A stretch of DNA of 64,000 bases, taken from JAUILH01 sp965230535. GTDB taxonomy: Bacteria > Bacteroidota > Bacteroidia > Flavobacteriales_D > JAUILH01. Both the position numbers and the translations under genes were made by a program. How positions within the stretch are numbered: position 1 is the first letter of the stretch; every line of letters begins with the position of its first letter. The stretch covers positions 620,001-684,000 of the forward strand of contig OZ246009.1 in the NCBI GenBank assembly GCA_965230535.1, written 5' to 3'. Shown piece by piece: positions 1 through 8,718 of the stretch. The notes beneath the pieces were generated by a model that did no database searches, had not been told where the DNA came from, and saw only the letters and a list, made by a program, of their open reading frames with translations.

Positions 1-388
1 CGCATATGTCGATCATTTCCTGAACTTCACCTAAACCTTCCTGGTAAGATTTTCCCATTTCATAAGAAACCAACTTACCAAGCGCTTCTTTTTGCTCTCT
101 CAATGCCTCAGCCAACTGTCTAACCACTTCACCTCTTTTAGGTGCAGGCCATTTTCTCCACTCTTTAAAAGCATCTGTGGCCTTCATAACACAAGCCTCA
201 TATTCTGCTTCTGTCGCAGAGTTAACGCTTCCAATTAATCCGCCGTCTACAGGAGAAATTGAGTCAATTTTTTCACCTCTGGTAGCGAACCAGTGAGATC
301 CCGTTGAGCTACCGCTGTTTATGTCTTTAATTCCAAGTTGGTTAAGCACTTGAGAAATACCAAAGTCTGTTTGAACTACTTCCATCAT
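1..388 (-). CDS. ALDH7-family aldehyde dehydrogenase (alpha-aminoadipic semialdehyde dehydrogenase-like), 5' part
   Basis: Only the first ~129 residues lie in the window; the gene runs off the left edge on the minus strand. The reading starts MMEVVQTDFG and includes PAPKRGEVVRQLAEALRE and LVSYEMGKSYQEGLGEVQE, which closely follow the N-terminal NAD-binding region of antiquitin/ALDH7A1-type enzymes. Family members oxidise alpha-aminoadipic semialdehyde to aminoadipate with NAD(P)+ in lysine breakdown. Two adjacent ATGs (388 and 385) can serve as start. The catalytic Cys and Glu are outside the window, so activity cannot be judged. A glutaryl-CoA dehydrogenase 20 kb away fits lysine catabolism, but the two genes are not linked. 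It is divergent from the polyprenyl synthase across a 123-bp gap. Confidence 0.88.
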   Translation of the reverse strand, partial: MMEVVQTDFGISQVLNQLGIKDINSGSSTGSHWFATRGEKIDSISPVDGGLIGSVNSATEAEYEACVMKATDAFKEWRKWPAPKRGEVVRQLAEALREQKEALGKLVSYEMGKSYQEGLGEVQEMIDIC

Positions 389-496
389 CAATAATTTTGA
401 GCTACAAATTTAGCACTAAATAAATCCTAATTCAAACCAAATTGGAAGAAGGATCGAGAACTTGAGATTTTATGCCTCCGATTTCTGCTTTTTGAG

Positions 497-504
497 TAAG
501 TTTG
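497..504 (+). promoter_or_regulatory. Bacteroidota -7 box TAAGTTTG before polyprenyl synthase
   Basis: TAAGTTTG fits the TAnnTTTG consensus and ends 7 nt before the ATG at 512, so the transcript would be leaderless or nearly so. No good -33 TTG element is seen at the usual spacing. Confidence 0.5.
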
Positions 505-511
505 TGACGTC

Positions 512-1483
512 ATGACTGTAAAAGAAATTAAAGCACCAGTTCGCGAAGAAATGGAGACTTTTGAATGGAAATTCAAAGAGTCTATGAGCAGTCAGAAACC
601 TTTGCTTGACAAAATTACACACTATATTATTAAACGAAAGGGGAAGCAAATGCGACCTCTTTTTGTGTTTTTGAGTGCCAAGGTCTTCGGAGAAGTTAAA
701 GAATCTACCTACACAGCAGCTTCATTAATTGAATTGTTGCATACGGCCACTTTGGTGCATGATGATGTGGTAGATGATTCGTTTGAGAGACGTGGGTTCT
801 TCTCCATCAATGCCATTTGGCGAAATAAAATTGCCGTTTTGGTAGGCGACTACCTGTTGAGTAAAGGCTTGATCATGTCGGTTGATAAAGGGGAGTTCGA
901 ATTGCTTAAGATCATCTCAAATGCCGTCAAAGAAATGAGTGAAGGAGAATTACTTCAAATTCAAAAGGCCAGAAAACTGGATATTACCGAGGATATTTAT
1001 TTTGAAGTGATCAGACAAAAAACAGCTTCTTTATTGGCCGCCTGTTGTGCCTGTGGAACTCATTCAACTTCAGATAATCCGGAAGACGCTAAGAAGATGT
1101 TGGATTTTGGAGAGAAAGTCGGCATTGCTTTTCAAATTAAGGATGATTTATTTGATTACGGTTCGGGACAGAATATTGGAAAACCAACCGGAATCGATAT
1201 CAAGGAGCGAAAGATGACTTTGCCTCTGATTTATACCTTGAATAATGTAGATAAATCAACCAGAAAGAAATTGATCAGAACGGTGAAGAAGCATAACGAG
1301 GATACCAAAAAAGTAAACGAGCTCATTCAAATTGTTATAGAGACCGGTGGAATTGATTATGCCACAAAGCGAATGAATGAGTACCGCGATGATGCTTTGG
1401 AAATTTTGTCTGGTTTCCCGCAAAATGAGGCCACCAAATCGCTGGAAGGCCTGGTGAAATATACTACAGAAAGAATAAAATGA
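512..1483 (+). CDS. Polyprenyl diphosphate synthase (trans-isoprenyl synthase family)
   Basis: A 323-residue cytosolic enzyme that condenses isopentenyl diphosphate with an allylic diphosphate to build an all-trans polyprenyl chain, probably for the menaquinone side chain. Family signatures are present: GKQMRP near residues 44-49, the first aspartate-rich motif DDVVDD at residues 84-89 and the second, KDDLFDY, with Asp 211, 212 and 215. Length is normal. Chain length cannot be read reliably from sequence. The ATG at 512 sits just after a TAnnTTTG box. The downstream lipoprotein gene overlaps its stop by 4 nt (ATGA), so the two are probably co-transcribed. Confidence 0.93.
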   Translation: MTVKEIKAPVREEMETFEWKFKESMSSQKPLLDKITHYIIKRKGKQMRPLFVFLSAKVFGEVKESTYTAASLIELLHTATLVHDDVVDDSFERRGFFSINAIWRNKIAVLVGDYLLSKGLIMSVDKGEFELLKIISNAVKEMSEGELLQIQKARKLDITEDIYFEVIRQKTASLLAACCACGTHSTSDNPEDAKKMLDFGEKVGIAFQIKDDLFDYGSGQNIGKPTGIDIKERKMTLPLIYTLNNVDKSTRKKLIRTVKKHNEDTKKVNELIQIVIETGGIDYATKRMNEYRDDALEILSGFPQNEATKSLEGLVKYTTERIK

Positions 1484-1944
1484 TGAAATACTTTCCATTT
1501 TTTTTACTTGTTTTTACACTGCTGTCCTGTAATGAAGAAGCTGATTCCGGTACTAAGAAATCAGAGCAAAAAACTTCTGGTAAGGATGGGAGCAATGTCC
1601 ATGAAATGAGTTATGCTGTGGACGATACGATTAAAATGAAATCAGTCGAAAACCATGCAAATGTTCAGGATGGTCCTTTTGAGCTGTTGTATCCAAACTC
1701 TGTTATAAAGGCAAAAGGAAATCTGAAAGACGGCAAGAAAACAGGCCTGTGGGAGAGTTTCTATGAGGACGGTACCAGATGGAGCTCAACTTACTATACA
1801 GATGGTGTGCCCAATGGCTATTCAATTACCTATTTCAAGAACGGAACAGTTCAATACAAAGGAGAATATAAGGAGGGAAAGCGCGTAGGACACTGGGAGT
1901 TTTATCTTGAAGACGGAACTCTTGAAAAATCTTTGGATTACTGA
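1480..1944 (+). CDS. MORN/YwqK-type repeat lipoprotein
   Basis: A 154-residue predicted lipoprotein. The N-terminus MMKYFPFFLLVFTLLSCNEE has a hydrophobic signal and an LLSC lipobox. The C-terminal half carries repeats of the MORN/YwqK kind (GKKTGLWESFYEDGTRW, GVPNGYSITYFKNGTVQYKG, GKRVGHWEFYLEDGTLEKS). Such repeats are common in exported Bacteroidota proteins; despite the YwqK 'antitoxin' label of some relatives, no toxin partner is visible. It overlaps the upstream stop by 4 nt and shares one base with the next start, so it belongs to the same operon. Function is unknown; an envelope role is inferred from the lipobox. Confidence 0.8.
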   Translation: MMKYFPFFLLVFTLLSCNEEADSGTKKSEQKTSGKDGSNVHEMSYAVDDTIKMKSVENHANVQDGPFELLYPNSVIKAKGNLKDGKKTGLWESFYEDGTRWSSTYYTDGVPNGYSITYFKNGTVQYKGEYKEGKRVGHWEFYLEDGTLEKSLDY

Positions 1945-2954
1945 TGAAGGCGTGGACCATAGTTAATAAGGGAAATGCGGCGAATGCATTTGAATTAAGA
2001 GAATATCCAAGTCCGCAAGCGAAGGAAGGTGAAATTATCATTGAGGTAGAAGGCTTTGGCTTGAACTATGCCGACATTATGGCCAGAAACGGTTTGTACC
2101 GTGAAGCGCCTCCAAGACCTTTCGTACCAGGCTATGAAGTTGTAGGAAAAGTAACTGTTGGTCCGGCTCATTTGAAAGGGAAACGTGTGTTGGCCTTTAC
2201 GCGATTTTCAGGTTATTCTCAGGAAGTCGCGACTCCGGAAAATGCAGCTGTTGTTATTGATGAATCTGTTGAATTAGGAAAGGCACTTGCATTGGGAACA
2301 CAGTATGTCACAGCTTATCATGCGGCTTGTGAAAAGGCGCGTTTGTTTGAAGGCGATCGTGTACTGATTCATGCGGCAGCTGGTGGAGTAGGGGTGGCCC
2401 TAACTCAGTTTGCAAAAGCGAAGGGCTGTACAGTATTTGGGACTTCCAGTCAGGCAAGAAAACTGGAATTTATAGGTGAAAATGGTGTGGACCACCCGAT
2501 TAATTACCGGACCTCAGACTATGAGGAGGAAGTCAGGAAAATTCTTGGCAACGAAAGATTGGATGTGGCCTTTAATTCCATAGCGGGTTCAACGTTTAAG
2601 AAAGACAGAAGGTTGGTTGGGTCTACCGGAATTCAGGTTTTATATGGAGGAGCAGAACGTTCCGGAAAATCTTTTGGCATATTCTCAACTCTGAATTTTG
2701 TGAGAAAAATGGGAATGGTAATTCCAATCGGACTCATGATGAAATCTAAGGGCATCATTGGTGTGAACATGTTAAAAGTGGCCGATAACAGACCTGACGT
2801 TTTGAAGAGATGTATGTCCGGGGTTATTGAGGCTTACGAGAATGGCATTATAGACCCGGTGGTAGATAGTGTATTCGACAGTGATCAAATTGTGGCAGCT
2901 CACGAAAAATTAGAGGGACGACAATCGATTGGGAAAATTGGCGTTAGATGGTAG
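1944..2954 (+). CDS. Medium-chain dehydrogenase/reductase, VAT-1/quinone oxidoreductase-like
   Basis: A 336-residue MDR-superfamily protein. The N-terminal GroES-like domain has the quinone-oxidoreductase pattern (GLNYADIMARNGLY, PGYEVVGKV) and lacks the zinc-ligand cysteines of classical alcohol dehydrogenases. The Rossmann domain shows AAAGGVGVALTQFAKAKG for NAD(P)H binding. The C-terminal half, including YGGAERSGKSFGI, resembles VAT-1-like proteins. Probable NADPH-dependent reductase of an alpha,beta-unsaturated carbonyl or quinone; substrate unknown. The start shares its A with the lipoprotein stop, and the next gene overlaps its 3' end by 7 nt. Confidence 0.88.
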   Translation: MKAWTIVNKGNAANAFELREYPSPQAKEGEIIIEVEGFGLNYADIMARNGLYREAPPRPFVPGYEVVGKVTVGPAHLKGKRVLAFTRFSGYSQEVATPENAAVVIDESVELGKALALGTQYVTAYHAACEKARLFEGDRVLIHAAAGGVGVALTQFAKAKGCTVFGTSSQARKLEFIGENGVDHPINYRTSDYEEEVRKILGNERLDVAFNSIAGSTFKKDRRLVGSTGIQVLYGGAERSGKSFGIFSTLNFVRKMGMVIPIGLMMKSKGIIGVNMLKVADNRPDVLKRCMSGVIEAYENGIIDPVVDSVFDSDQIVAAHEKLEGRQSIGKIGVRW

Positions 2955-4495
2955 TGCTGGATTATTTGAAACCATATTTCGTTCCGGAGAATGACCTTAG
3001 CAAGGAAGAAAAACTCAATTTCTACGGCTACAGACTGTCTACCTTGATTCTGGCTCTGGGCTCAGCATTCTATTTATTACTTTTCTATAAAATAGCCATC
3101 TTGCGAATGCATTATCCATTTGATTTGGAATGGATGGAAGGTGGTGCTGTAGATCATGTTATTAGGGTGATGGAAGGCAAACCTCTGTATATCGAGCCTT
3201 CGCCCGATTTTGTGCCTTACATATACACGCCACTGAGCTATTATCTGGGGGCAATATTCTCTTTCATTTTCGGAGAAGGCTATCTGCCTTTGAGAATCCT
3301 GTCAATTCTATCCATCACCGGATGTTTTGCCATGTTAAGCTTATTTACTTACAAGTCTACAAAAGATCTCATTCTGTCATTGATTCCTCCCGGACTCTTT
3401 GCTGCCACCTATGTGCTCTGTAATAATTGGTTCGATATTGGTCGTGTGGATTCGCTCTTTCTGTTCTTATTGTTGTTATCCGCATACATTCTGCACAACG
3501 GTAAAACAGCAAAGAAATATTGGATTTCGGCCATTGTGCTCTACCTGGCTTTCATGACTAAGCAGTCTGCTCTAATTGTATTTCCGTTTTTTGCAGTAGT
3601 AGCTTTCAGAGATCATTGGAAATCGGGACTGGTATTTGCCGGAACCTGGTTGGTTACTGTTTTTGCCTCCATTTTAATTTACAACGGACTGAGTGATGGT
3701 TGGTTTTCATACTACATATTTAAAGTAGGGTCGGGACATGAGATACTGGATAACATGTATCGTGATTTTTGGGAATTGGATCTCTATTCGGTATATCAGT
3801 GGCCTTTCGTCTTCGCTTTGATATTTGCGCTGGCCATGATGGTAAAAATGTTTTCCAAAGAGAACCTCATTTATCTGGCCATGGCAGGAGGTTTTGTAGG
3901 GATGAGTTATTTCGGGAGATTACATTCCGGAGGAGATACCAATGTGATTATGCCAGCCTATGCCATCATCGCACTGTTGAGCATCTTAGGTATGTGGAGA
4001 TTGATCAACACAAGTTGGGTGAAAGGAAAGTGGTTAGCTGTTACGGTACCTCTCATATTCACACTACTCATTACGCAACAATTCAGGGAAATGAGATTCT
4101 ATTCGGCCAATCTTTTGCCAAATGATAAGGATGTGGCCGCAGGTAATGACATACTCAAAATTATTAAAGAAGCAGACGGTCCTGTGATGGTTTCATCTCA
4201 TGGTTACTGGCAGCGTATGGTAGGGAAGGAGACCAATGCGCATTTCATGGCTAGTTATGATTTGCTAAGGAGTGATGCCGATCATCCTGCGGTTCAAATT
4301 ATAAGCGATAGTACCATTGCGCGCATTGAAAATCAATACTACCACACAATTATTCAGGACAACGATTATTTTGTGGGTCAGGTAAAACAGCATTACGATT
4401 TGGTAATGGAAATACAGTACGAAGGGGAGACCTTTATTCCGGAGTCGGGAGCTAAACTCAGGCCATTAAAAGTATATGTAAGAAAACCCCGATAG
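2948..4495 (+). CDS. Multi-spanning membrane glycosyltransferase-like protein (GT-C type)
   Basis: A 515-residue integral membrane protein with about ten hydrophobic segments. The first extramembrane loop carries an acidic motif (LEWMEGGAVDHV) followed by YIEPSPDFVPYIYTP, the layout seen in GT-C glycosyltransferases of the GT39/GT87 kind that use polyprenyl-phosphate sugars. The C-terminal ~100 residues are soluble, probably periplasmic. It overlaps the oxidoreductase by 7 nt and ends the operon that starts with polyprenyl synthase. Exact donor and acceptor cannot be assigned. Confidence 0.7.
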   Translation: MVVLDYLKPYFVPENDLSKEEKLNFYGYRLSTLILALGSAFYLLLFYKIAILRMHYPFDLEWMEGGAVDHVIRVMEGKPLYIEPSPDFVPYIYTPLSYYLGAIFSFIFGEGYLPLRILSILSITGCFAMLSLFTYKSTKDLILSLIPPGLFAATYVLCNNWFDIGRVDSLFLFLLLLSAYILHNGKTAKKYWISAIVLYLAFMTKQSALIVFPFFAVVAFRDHWKSGLVFAGTWLVTVFASILIYNGLSDGWFSYYIFKVGSGHEILDNMYRDFWELDLYSVYQWPFVFALIFALAMMVKMFSKENLIYLAMAGGFVGMSYFGRLHSGGDTNVIMPAYAIIALLSILGMWRLINTSWVKGKWLAVTVPLIFTLLITQQFREMRFYSANLLPNDKDVAAGNDILKIIKEADGPVMVSSHGYWQRMVGKETNAHFMASYDLLRSDADHPAVQIISDSTIARIENQYYHTIIQDNDYFVGQVKQHYDLVMEIQYEGETFIPESGAKLRPLKVYVRKPR

Positions 4496-4511
4496 GATTA
4501 TAGATTGGTTT

Positions 4512-5255
4512 GTGTTGTCACTAAAATTATATGGCGAAAGAAATTCCGGTACCAATTATCTGGAACAACTTCTAATAACTAACCTGAACGCGCATGTCTT
4601 GAAGTTTTCACCAAATCGTGTTCAACTATTGGCGTTGAAAACGATAAAATATGATTCTGTTCAAGACTTGATACATTATGCTAATCGCAAAAAGCATTTG
4701 GGGTGGAAGCATGGTTGTCCGCGTATTGCAGAGATTAATCGGTATACGCATCCGCTTATGATAGTTACCATTACCAAAAATCCTTACAGCTTTTTATTGT
4801 CGCTTCATAAGTTTCCATATCATTATAAAGGAGAAGCAAATCCGGATTTTTTTACATTCATTAAACAGTCATGGGGACTCCGAAAACGGGATAATATTTC
4901 AGCTAAAAATGTTCAAACTCCTATACATCTGTGGAATCTTAAAAATAAATCATACTTCAATCTTGGCAAGCATGTGCAGACAAAGGTTATAAATCTTACT
5001 TATGAAGCACTGCTTTTGTCTCCTGAAAATGTTATTAATGAGATAGTGCTTAAATACCCGGAATTAAAAAAATCTGATGTGTTTAATAATGTGCTTAATT
5101 CTACTAAGTCGTCCGAAAAAACATTTGATTCTTATAAGGATTATTACCTCAATGAACATTGGAAAGATGAATTATCCTCTGAACATATTCACTTTATCAA
5201 CTCTCATTTGGATCGTGAGGTAGTAGAAAGTTTTGGATACGCCATACTTGAGTGA
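4512..5255 (+). CDS. Sulfotransferase-like protein, AT-rich
   Basis: A 247-residue protein read from a GTG at 4512 (a TTG follows directly); no ATG is available near the N-terminus. ERNSGTNYLEQLL at residues 9-21 fits the P-loop-like 5'-phosphosulfate-binding segment of sulfotransferases, and ITKNPYSFLLSLHK fits the 3'-phosphate-binding segment. It probably moves sulfate from PAPS to a glycan or similar acceptor; the acceptor is unknown. The gene is clearly more AT-rich than its neighbours (34 G+C in 120 bases over 5041-5160 by hand count) and uses a rare start, which suggests acquisition. It lies 16 bp after the glycosyltransferase-like gene. Confidence 0.62.
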   Translation: MLSLKLYGERNSGTNYLEQLLITNLNAHVLKFSPNRVQLLALKTIKYDSVQDLIHYANRKKHLGWKHGCPRIAEINRYTHPLMIVTITKNPYSFLLSLHKFPYHYKGEANPDFFTFIKQSWGLRKRDNISAKNVQTPIHLWNLKNKSYFNLGKHVQTKVINLTYEALLLSPENVINEIVLKYPELKKSDVFNNVLNSTKSSEKTFDSYKDYYLNEHWKDELSSEHIHFINSHLDREVVESFGYAILE

Positions 5256-5264
5256 AGTTGGAGC

Positions 5265-6134
5265 TTATAAATTTGTCTCCGATTTCAATAAACTTCCGCC
5301 CCACTCAATTAAAACAAACCCCTCTCGGTTAATTGGAGTCAGTTCTTGCTCTATTAAATGTTTAGGTTCTTTAAGCGGTTTTACCAGCATAAAAACACGT
5401 CTGCTTACATCCGGAGCTGGACTCACTTCAATTGGCATTACCTCATTGTATTCATCATCCATCTTAAAGTAGATCTGGGCGTATTGCAAAGCACCTATTC
5501 TTGGCCCCCAAAAACTCACAAAATCGTTGGACTCTCTGTTGTTAAAACCGAGTTTTTGTGCAGATTCTTCCAGGAATTGAACCGCATCTTTTCCGGCAAT
5601 GCAAAAACCTTGTGTCTCATCAAAATCAGTTTGTGCTTGTTGGTTTTTGTTAGCTTCCCAAAACAAATAATCGAACTGCTGATTGCCTTTTGAAATGATG
5701 TTATCCTCAACAGTCACTTGCCACTCATTGGTATACTTTGGGTGAGTGAAAATTAAATGATCAGGATTTTCAAGAGAGATATTGACATCAATTTTTTCCG
5801 GAGAGTACAAATAAATGGCTGGCTTTAGAAGAACTTCTGTTGCTTCCAATTTGATTTCAACCACATAGGTGATGTCTTTTTTGATCTTGACTTCCATCTG
5901 TTCAGGGGGATATCCAATCTGAACAACCTTTAACTGATACTTGCCTTTTTCCAAACTATGAAAACGAAATTCTCCATATTCGTCTGTTCTGTTAGCAATA
6001 GAATCATTCAAATGAACGGTTGCGAAAACAACAGGTTCTCCGGTTTCATCAACAACGGAACCTTTAATAGCGGCATGTTGTCCAAAACTAACAGAGCATA
6101 ACATGCCAATTAATACAGCGAAGATTACTTTCAT
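5265..6134 (-). CDS. Secreted protein with carboxypeptidase-regulatory-like domain and KPxIYLY domain
   Basis: A 289-residue protein read from the ATG at 6134; this gives MKVIFAVLIGMLCSVSFGQ, a signal peptide ending in Gln as is usual in this phylum. Residues ~22-105 form a CarboxypepD_reg-like beta-sandwich (IKGSVVDETGEPVVFATVHL, followed by the DEYGEFRF and GKYQLKVVQIGY turns). The remainder opens with KPAIYLYSPEKIDVNIS, a 'KPxIYLYP' motif recurring in uncharacterised bacterial secreted proteins. Likely periplasmic or surface-exposed. Its stop lies 10 bp from the convergent sulfotransferase gene. Function unknown. Confidence 0.75.
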   Translation of the reverse strand: MKVIFAVLIGMLCSVSFGQHAAIKGSVVDETGEPVVFATVHLNDSIANRTDEYGEFRFHSLEKGKYQLKVVQIGYPPEQMEVKIKKDITYVVEIKLEATEVLLKPAIYLYSPEKIDVNISLENPDHLIFTHPKYTNEWQVTVEDNIISKGNQQFDYLFWEANKNQQAQTDFDETQGFCIAGKDAVQFLEESAQKLGFNNRESNDFVSFWGPRIGALQYAQIYFKMDDEYNEVMPIEVSPAPDVSRRVFMLVKPLKEPKHLIEQELTPINREGFVLIEWGGSLLKSETNL

Positions 6135-6168
6135 AAGTATAAGATGCAATTAAAAGGAAGAATCCACA

Positions 6169-7083
6169 CTAAAAACTGAACTCTTTCTTAAAATTACGTA
6201 ATTCTGAAGGTAAATCCCTAACCAACCTGTCAGAAAGTTGATTGATGATTTGATTTGGCTTGACCTTCAATTCTCGCAAATTCATGTGCTGGTTCACGAA
6301 AATCATTTCCAGATCCGGATAAATCTCCATAAGACACTCTGCAATATCGTTGATGCGCAAAACTTTATCTACCAGGTCGTACCTTCCGGGCTTCAGTGTG
6401 TTCTCGGTTAATCTGCTTAGGATTGTGGAGACGTCATCAATATGGATGAAAGATCTGTGTTGTTCACCAGAACCATTAATGCTGATCCTGTTATGGAAAT
6501 TCGCGTCAAACATGAAACGGTTAATCACCGCATCAAAACGCATGCTTTTACTGTAACCGTAAACATTGCCACATCTTAAAATATAGGTAGGCAGTTTCTT
6601 GAAAAGTCTGTTCACATGTTCTTCTCCTCGCATTTTCGAGATGCCGTAAAATGTTCTTGGATTGATTGGACTGTCTACATCCATTACCTCCTTAGTAGCT
6701 CCATACACAGAGATACTACTCATGTAGATGAATTTTTTTACGTCAGATTCTTCAATGGCATATACCAACTCAGCTGTACCCCAATGGTTGACTTGTTCAA
6801 AGAAATGTGGATTTTGATCAGAGAAAGGTGTGCTTACCTTGGCTGCCAGATGATAGACAATGTCAATTCCCTTCAACTCCGCTTTTAACAGACGTGTATC
6901 TAAAAGATCGCCTTTAATGAATTTAATCTTTTCTCCTAGTTTGGTCTGACCGATGAACAGGTTGTAGTTTGCCCGACTCAGGTTATCGATGACCACAATT
7001 TCGGAGATATCATCACGCTTAGCCAATGCATAGCATAATTCCGTCCCAATATATCCAGCTCCTCCTGTAATTAATACTCTCAT
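6169..7083 (-). CDS. NAD-dependent epimerase/dehydratase (extended SDR, nucleotide-sugar type)
   Basis: A 304-residue extended short-chain dehydrogenase. GGAGYIG near the N-terminus binds NAD(P), MSSISVYG supplies the catalytic Ser region and YGISK (in FYGISKMRGEEH) the Tyr-Lys pair. The family interconverts nucleotide sugars such as UDP-glucose/galactose; substrate is not determinable here. Start ATG at 7083 overlaps the stop of the upstream small membrane protein by 4 nt, giving translational coupling. A sulfotransferase-like gene and a sulfate-reduction gene in the same 4-kb stretch make modified-glycan synthesis conceivable, as inference only. Confidence 0.88.
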   Translation of the reverse strand: MRVLITGGAGYIGTELCYALAKRDDISEIVVIDNLSRANYNLFIGQTKLGEKIKFIKGDLLDTRLLKAELKGIDIVYHLAAKVSTPFSDQNPHFFEQVNHWGTAELVYAIEESDVKKFIYMSSISVYGATKEVMDVDSPINPRTFYGISKMRGEEHVNRLFKKLPTYILRCGNVYGYSKSMRFDAVINRFMFDANFHNRISINGSGEQHRSFIHIDDVSTILSRLTENTLKPGRYDLVDKVLRINDIAECLMEIYPDLEMIFVNQHMNLRELKVKPNQIINQLSDRLVRDLPSELRNFKKEFSF

Positions 7084-7556
7084 GACTTCTTGCCTATTTT
7101 TTCATGCCATTTAAGAAACTGACTCATGTCCTTATCATGACTTCTTACCCACGTTTCCAAAATGGTAAATTCAAAATCTTTACGTCTGATGTTAATGTGC
7201 TTTACTTTCCCACCCTTTAAGGTCGTTGGTTTGGTATCCAATCCAAATTGTCCAAGTTTACCTTCAACAAGAGTGGCTTGAGTACTGCGATTCACAATTG
7301 TCAATTCGTTGTCCTGAATGATGATTTGGTGTTCAGTTCCAAGAACCCTTTGAAGAATATTGTCACTAACACTATAAATTGCAAAAGCCACCACAATACC
7401 ACCAACGATATAAACCCACGCGCCGGATTCAGCTTTGTCGTACATATAAACTGTGGCAATAATTACTGTTGCCATTAGAATCACCTGAACGATGGTAGCC
7501 ACAAATGCACTTTTCATCGATTTAGGTTTGAAGTATGTGAATCTCATGTTTTTCAT
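7080..7556 (-). CDS. Small membrane protein, unknown function
   Basis: A 158-residue protein from the ATG at 7556, chosen because it makes the usual ATGA overlap with the cysH stop; an upstream ATG at 7583 would overlap cysH by 31 nt. Two hydrophobic helices occupy roughly residues 20-65 (IVQVILMATVIIATVYMY and WVYIVGGIVVAFAIYSV). The C-terminal half is cytosolic-looking and PH-like in character, rich in beta strands (IIIQDNELTIV, ILETWVRS). I do not recognise the family. It lies between cysH and the epimerase with 4-nt overlaps on both sides, so all three should be translated together. Confidence 0.7.
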   Translation of the reverse strand: MKNMRFTYFKPKSMKSAFVATIVQVILMATVIIATVYMYDKAESGAWVYIVGGIVVAFAIYSVSDNILQRVLGTEHQIIIQDNELTIVNRSTQATLVEGKLGQFGLDTKPTTLKGGKVKHINIRRKDFEFTILETWVRSHDKDMSQFLKWHEKIGKKS

Positions 7557-8203
7557 TTCACCAAATCTGTGTGTAATCCGCATTCGGATTTGTTAAGTCC
7601 AAACCACCTGCCACCTCTGTCGTTAGAAAGATCAAGTTTGCGAGTACAGGGTTCACAGCCAATGCTCAAATAGCCCTGATCTTCCAAAGGGTGTCTTGGT
7701 AGTTTATATGTGTCTATATAATCGTAAATCATTTTACCGGTCCAGTCTAAAACCGGATGAAACCGTTGTGTGTTAAAAGGAGCATCCTGAAATGCCTTCA
7801 TATTTCTTCTATTGGCATTTTGATCTGCTCTAATGCCATTAATCCACACGTCATGTGATTGAAGGACGGGTTCCAATGCCTGGGTCTTATTAATGAAACA
7901 ACAACGATCCGGATCTGAAGTAAAGTAGAATTGTCCGTTACTGTCTTTTTGCTGATTTCTTGGAACTAATGACGATACATTGATAGATGATAGGCCAAGT
8001 AAATCAAGAACTTCATCCTTAAAACTTACGGTTTCCGGAAAATGAAAACCCGTGTTGATGAATGCTACCGGAATGGTTTTATCAATCCTGCTGATGATGT
8101 GAAGCAGGGGAATGCTGTGTGTTTGAAAAGATGAACCCACAAACAACTTTTTGCCGTCACGCTTCAATTGTTCTATTGTAGATTGGATGTCGTCAAATAG
8201 CAT
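7553..8203 (-). CDS. cysH: Adenylylsulfate (APS/PAPS) reductase, iron-sulfur type
   Basis: A 216-residue assimilatory sulfonucleotide reductase that reduces activated sulfate to sulfite using thioredoxin. The nucleotide loop reads VGSSFQTHSIPLLHII. DRCCF supplies the cysteine pair and SIGCEPCTR the CxxC half of a [4Fe-4S] site, and NKSECGLH at the C-terminus carries the redox-active Cys. The four cluster cysteines point to the cluster-containing, APS-using subclass. A TACTTTTG box ends 5 nt upstream of the ATG. Other sulfate assimilation genes are absent from the window. Confidence 0.92.
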   Translation of the reverse strand: MLFDDIQSTIEQLKRDGKKLFVGSSFQTHSIPLLHIISRIDKTIPVAFINTGFHFPETVSFKDEVLDLLGLSSINVSSLVPRNQQKDSNGQFYFTSDPDRCCFINKTQALEPVLQSHDVWINGIRADQNANRRNMKAFQDAPFNTQRFHPVLDWTGKMIYDYIDTYKLPRHPLEDQGYLSIGCEPCTRKLDLSNDRGGRWFGLNKSECGLHTDLVK

Positions 8204-8208
8204 GGCGC

Positions 8209-8216
8209 CAAAAGTA
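8209..8216 (-). promoter_or_regulatory. Bacteroidota -7 box TACTTTTG before cysH
   Basis: Read on the minus strand, TACTTTTG fits TAnnTTTG and ends 5 nt before the cysH ATG, implying a leaderless transcript. No clear -33 element. Confidence 0.5.
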
Positions 8217-8238
8217 GCTAATGTTTACTATATAGAGG

Positions 8239-8718
8239 TTATGATCCTATGTCAATCAGTCTATTAATACTTTCTTCAAGACAAATTAAGGTCTCCGTGC
8301 CCTGTATTCCGGGTATGGTTTGGATTTTATGGTTGAGGACATCATACAGGTGCTTGGTATTTTTACAATAGATCTTTACAAATACACCATATTTTCCTGT
8401 TGTATAGTAAGCTTCAGCCACTTCCGGAACCTGCTTTAAGTCGTCTACCACATGTTCGTAATCGAAACCATGTTCCAGGTGAACACCAAGATAAGCCGAT
8501 AAGTCATACCCCAATTTGTGCAAATCGATTTGAAGAACCGTTTTCTGAGCAATGCCCATCTCTTCCATTTTTTTCATTCTAACATGAATTGTTCCGGCAG
8601 AAACGAGTAGTTTTTTTGCAATTTCTGTGTAAGGTGTGCGACCATCTCTGGTAAGAATTGACAAAATCTGTCTGTCAAGATTGTCAATTTCATAATCTTT
8701 AGTATACTTTTCTATCAT
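8239..8718 (-). CDS. Lrp/AsnC-family transcriptional regulator
   Basis: A 159-residue regulator. The N-terminal winged helix-turn-helix is clear (DNLDRQILSILTRDGRTPYTEIAKKL and SAGTIHVRMKKMEEMGI), followed by the RAM ligand-binding/oligomerisation domain (YTTGKYGVFVKIYCKN, GTETLICLEES). Family members usually bind amino acids and assemble as octamers. It precedes cysH on the same strand with a 35-bp gap and cysH has its own -7 box, so co-transcription is uncertain. Targets unknown. Confidence 0.92.
   Translation of the reverse strand: MIEKYTKDYEIDNLDRQILSILTRDGRTPYTEIAKKLLVSAGTIHVRMKKMEEMGIAQKTVLQIDLHKLGYDLSAYLGVHLEHGFDYEHVVDDLKQVPEVAEAYYTTGKYGVFVKIYCKNTKHLYDVLNHKIQTIPGIQGTETLICLEESINRLIDIGS

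Noticed and set aside
1480..1944. YwqK-type antitoxin of a toxin-antitoxin pair.
   Set aside because: No toxin-like gene is adjacent, and the protein has a lipoprotein signal; neighbours are metabolic genes.
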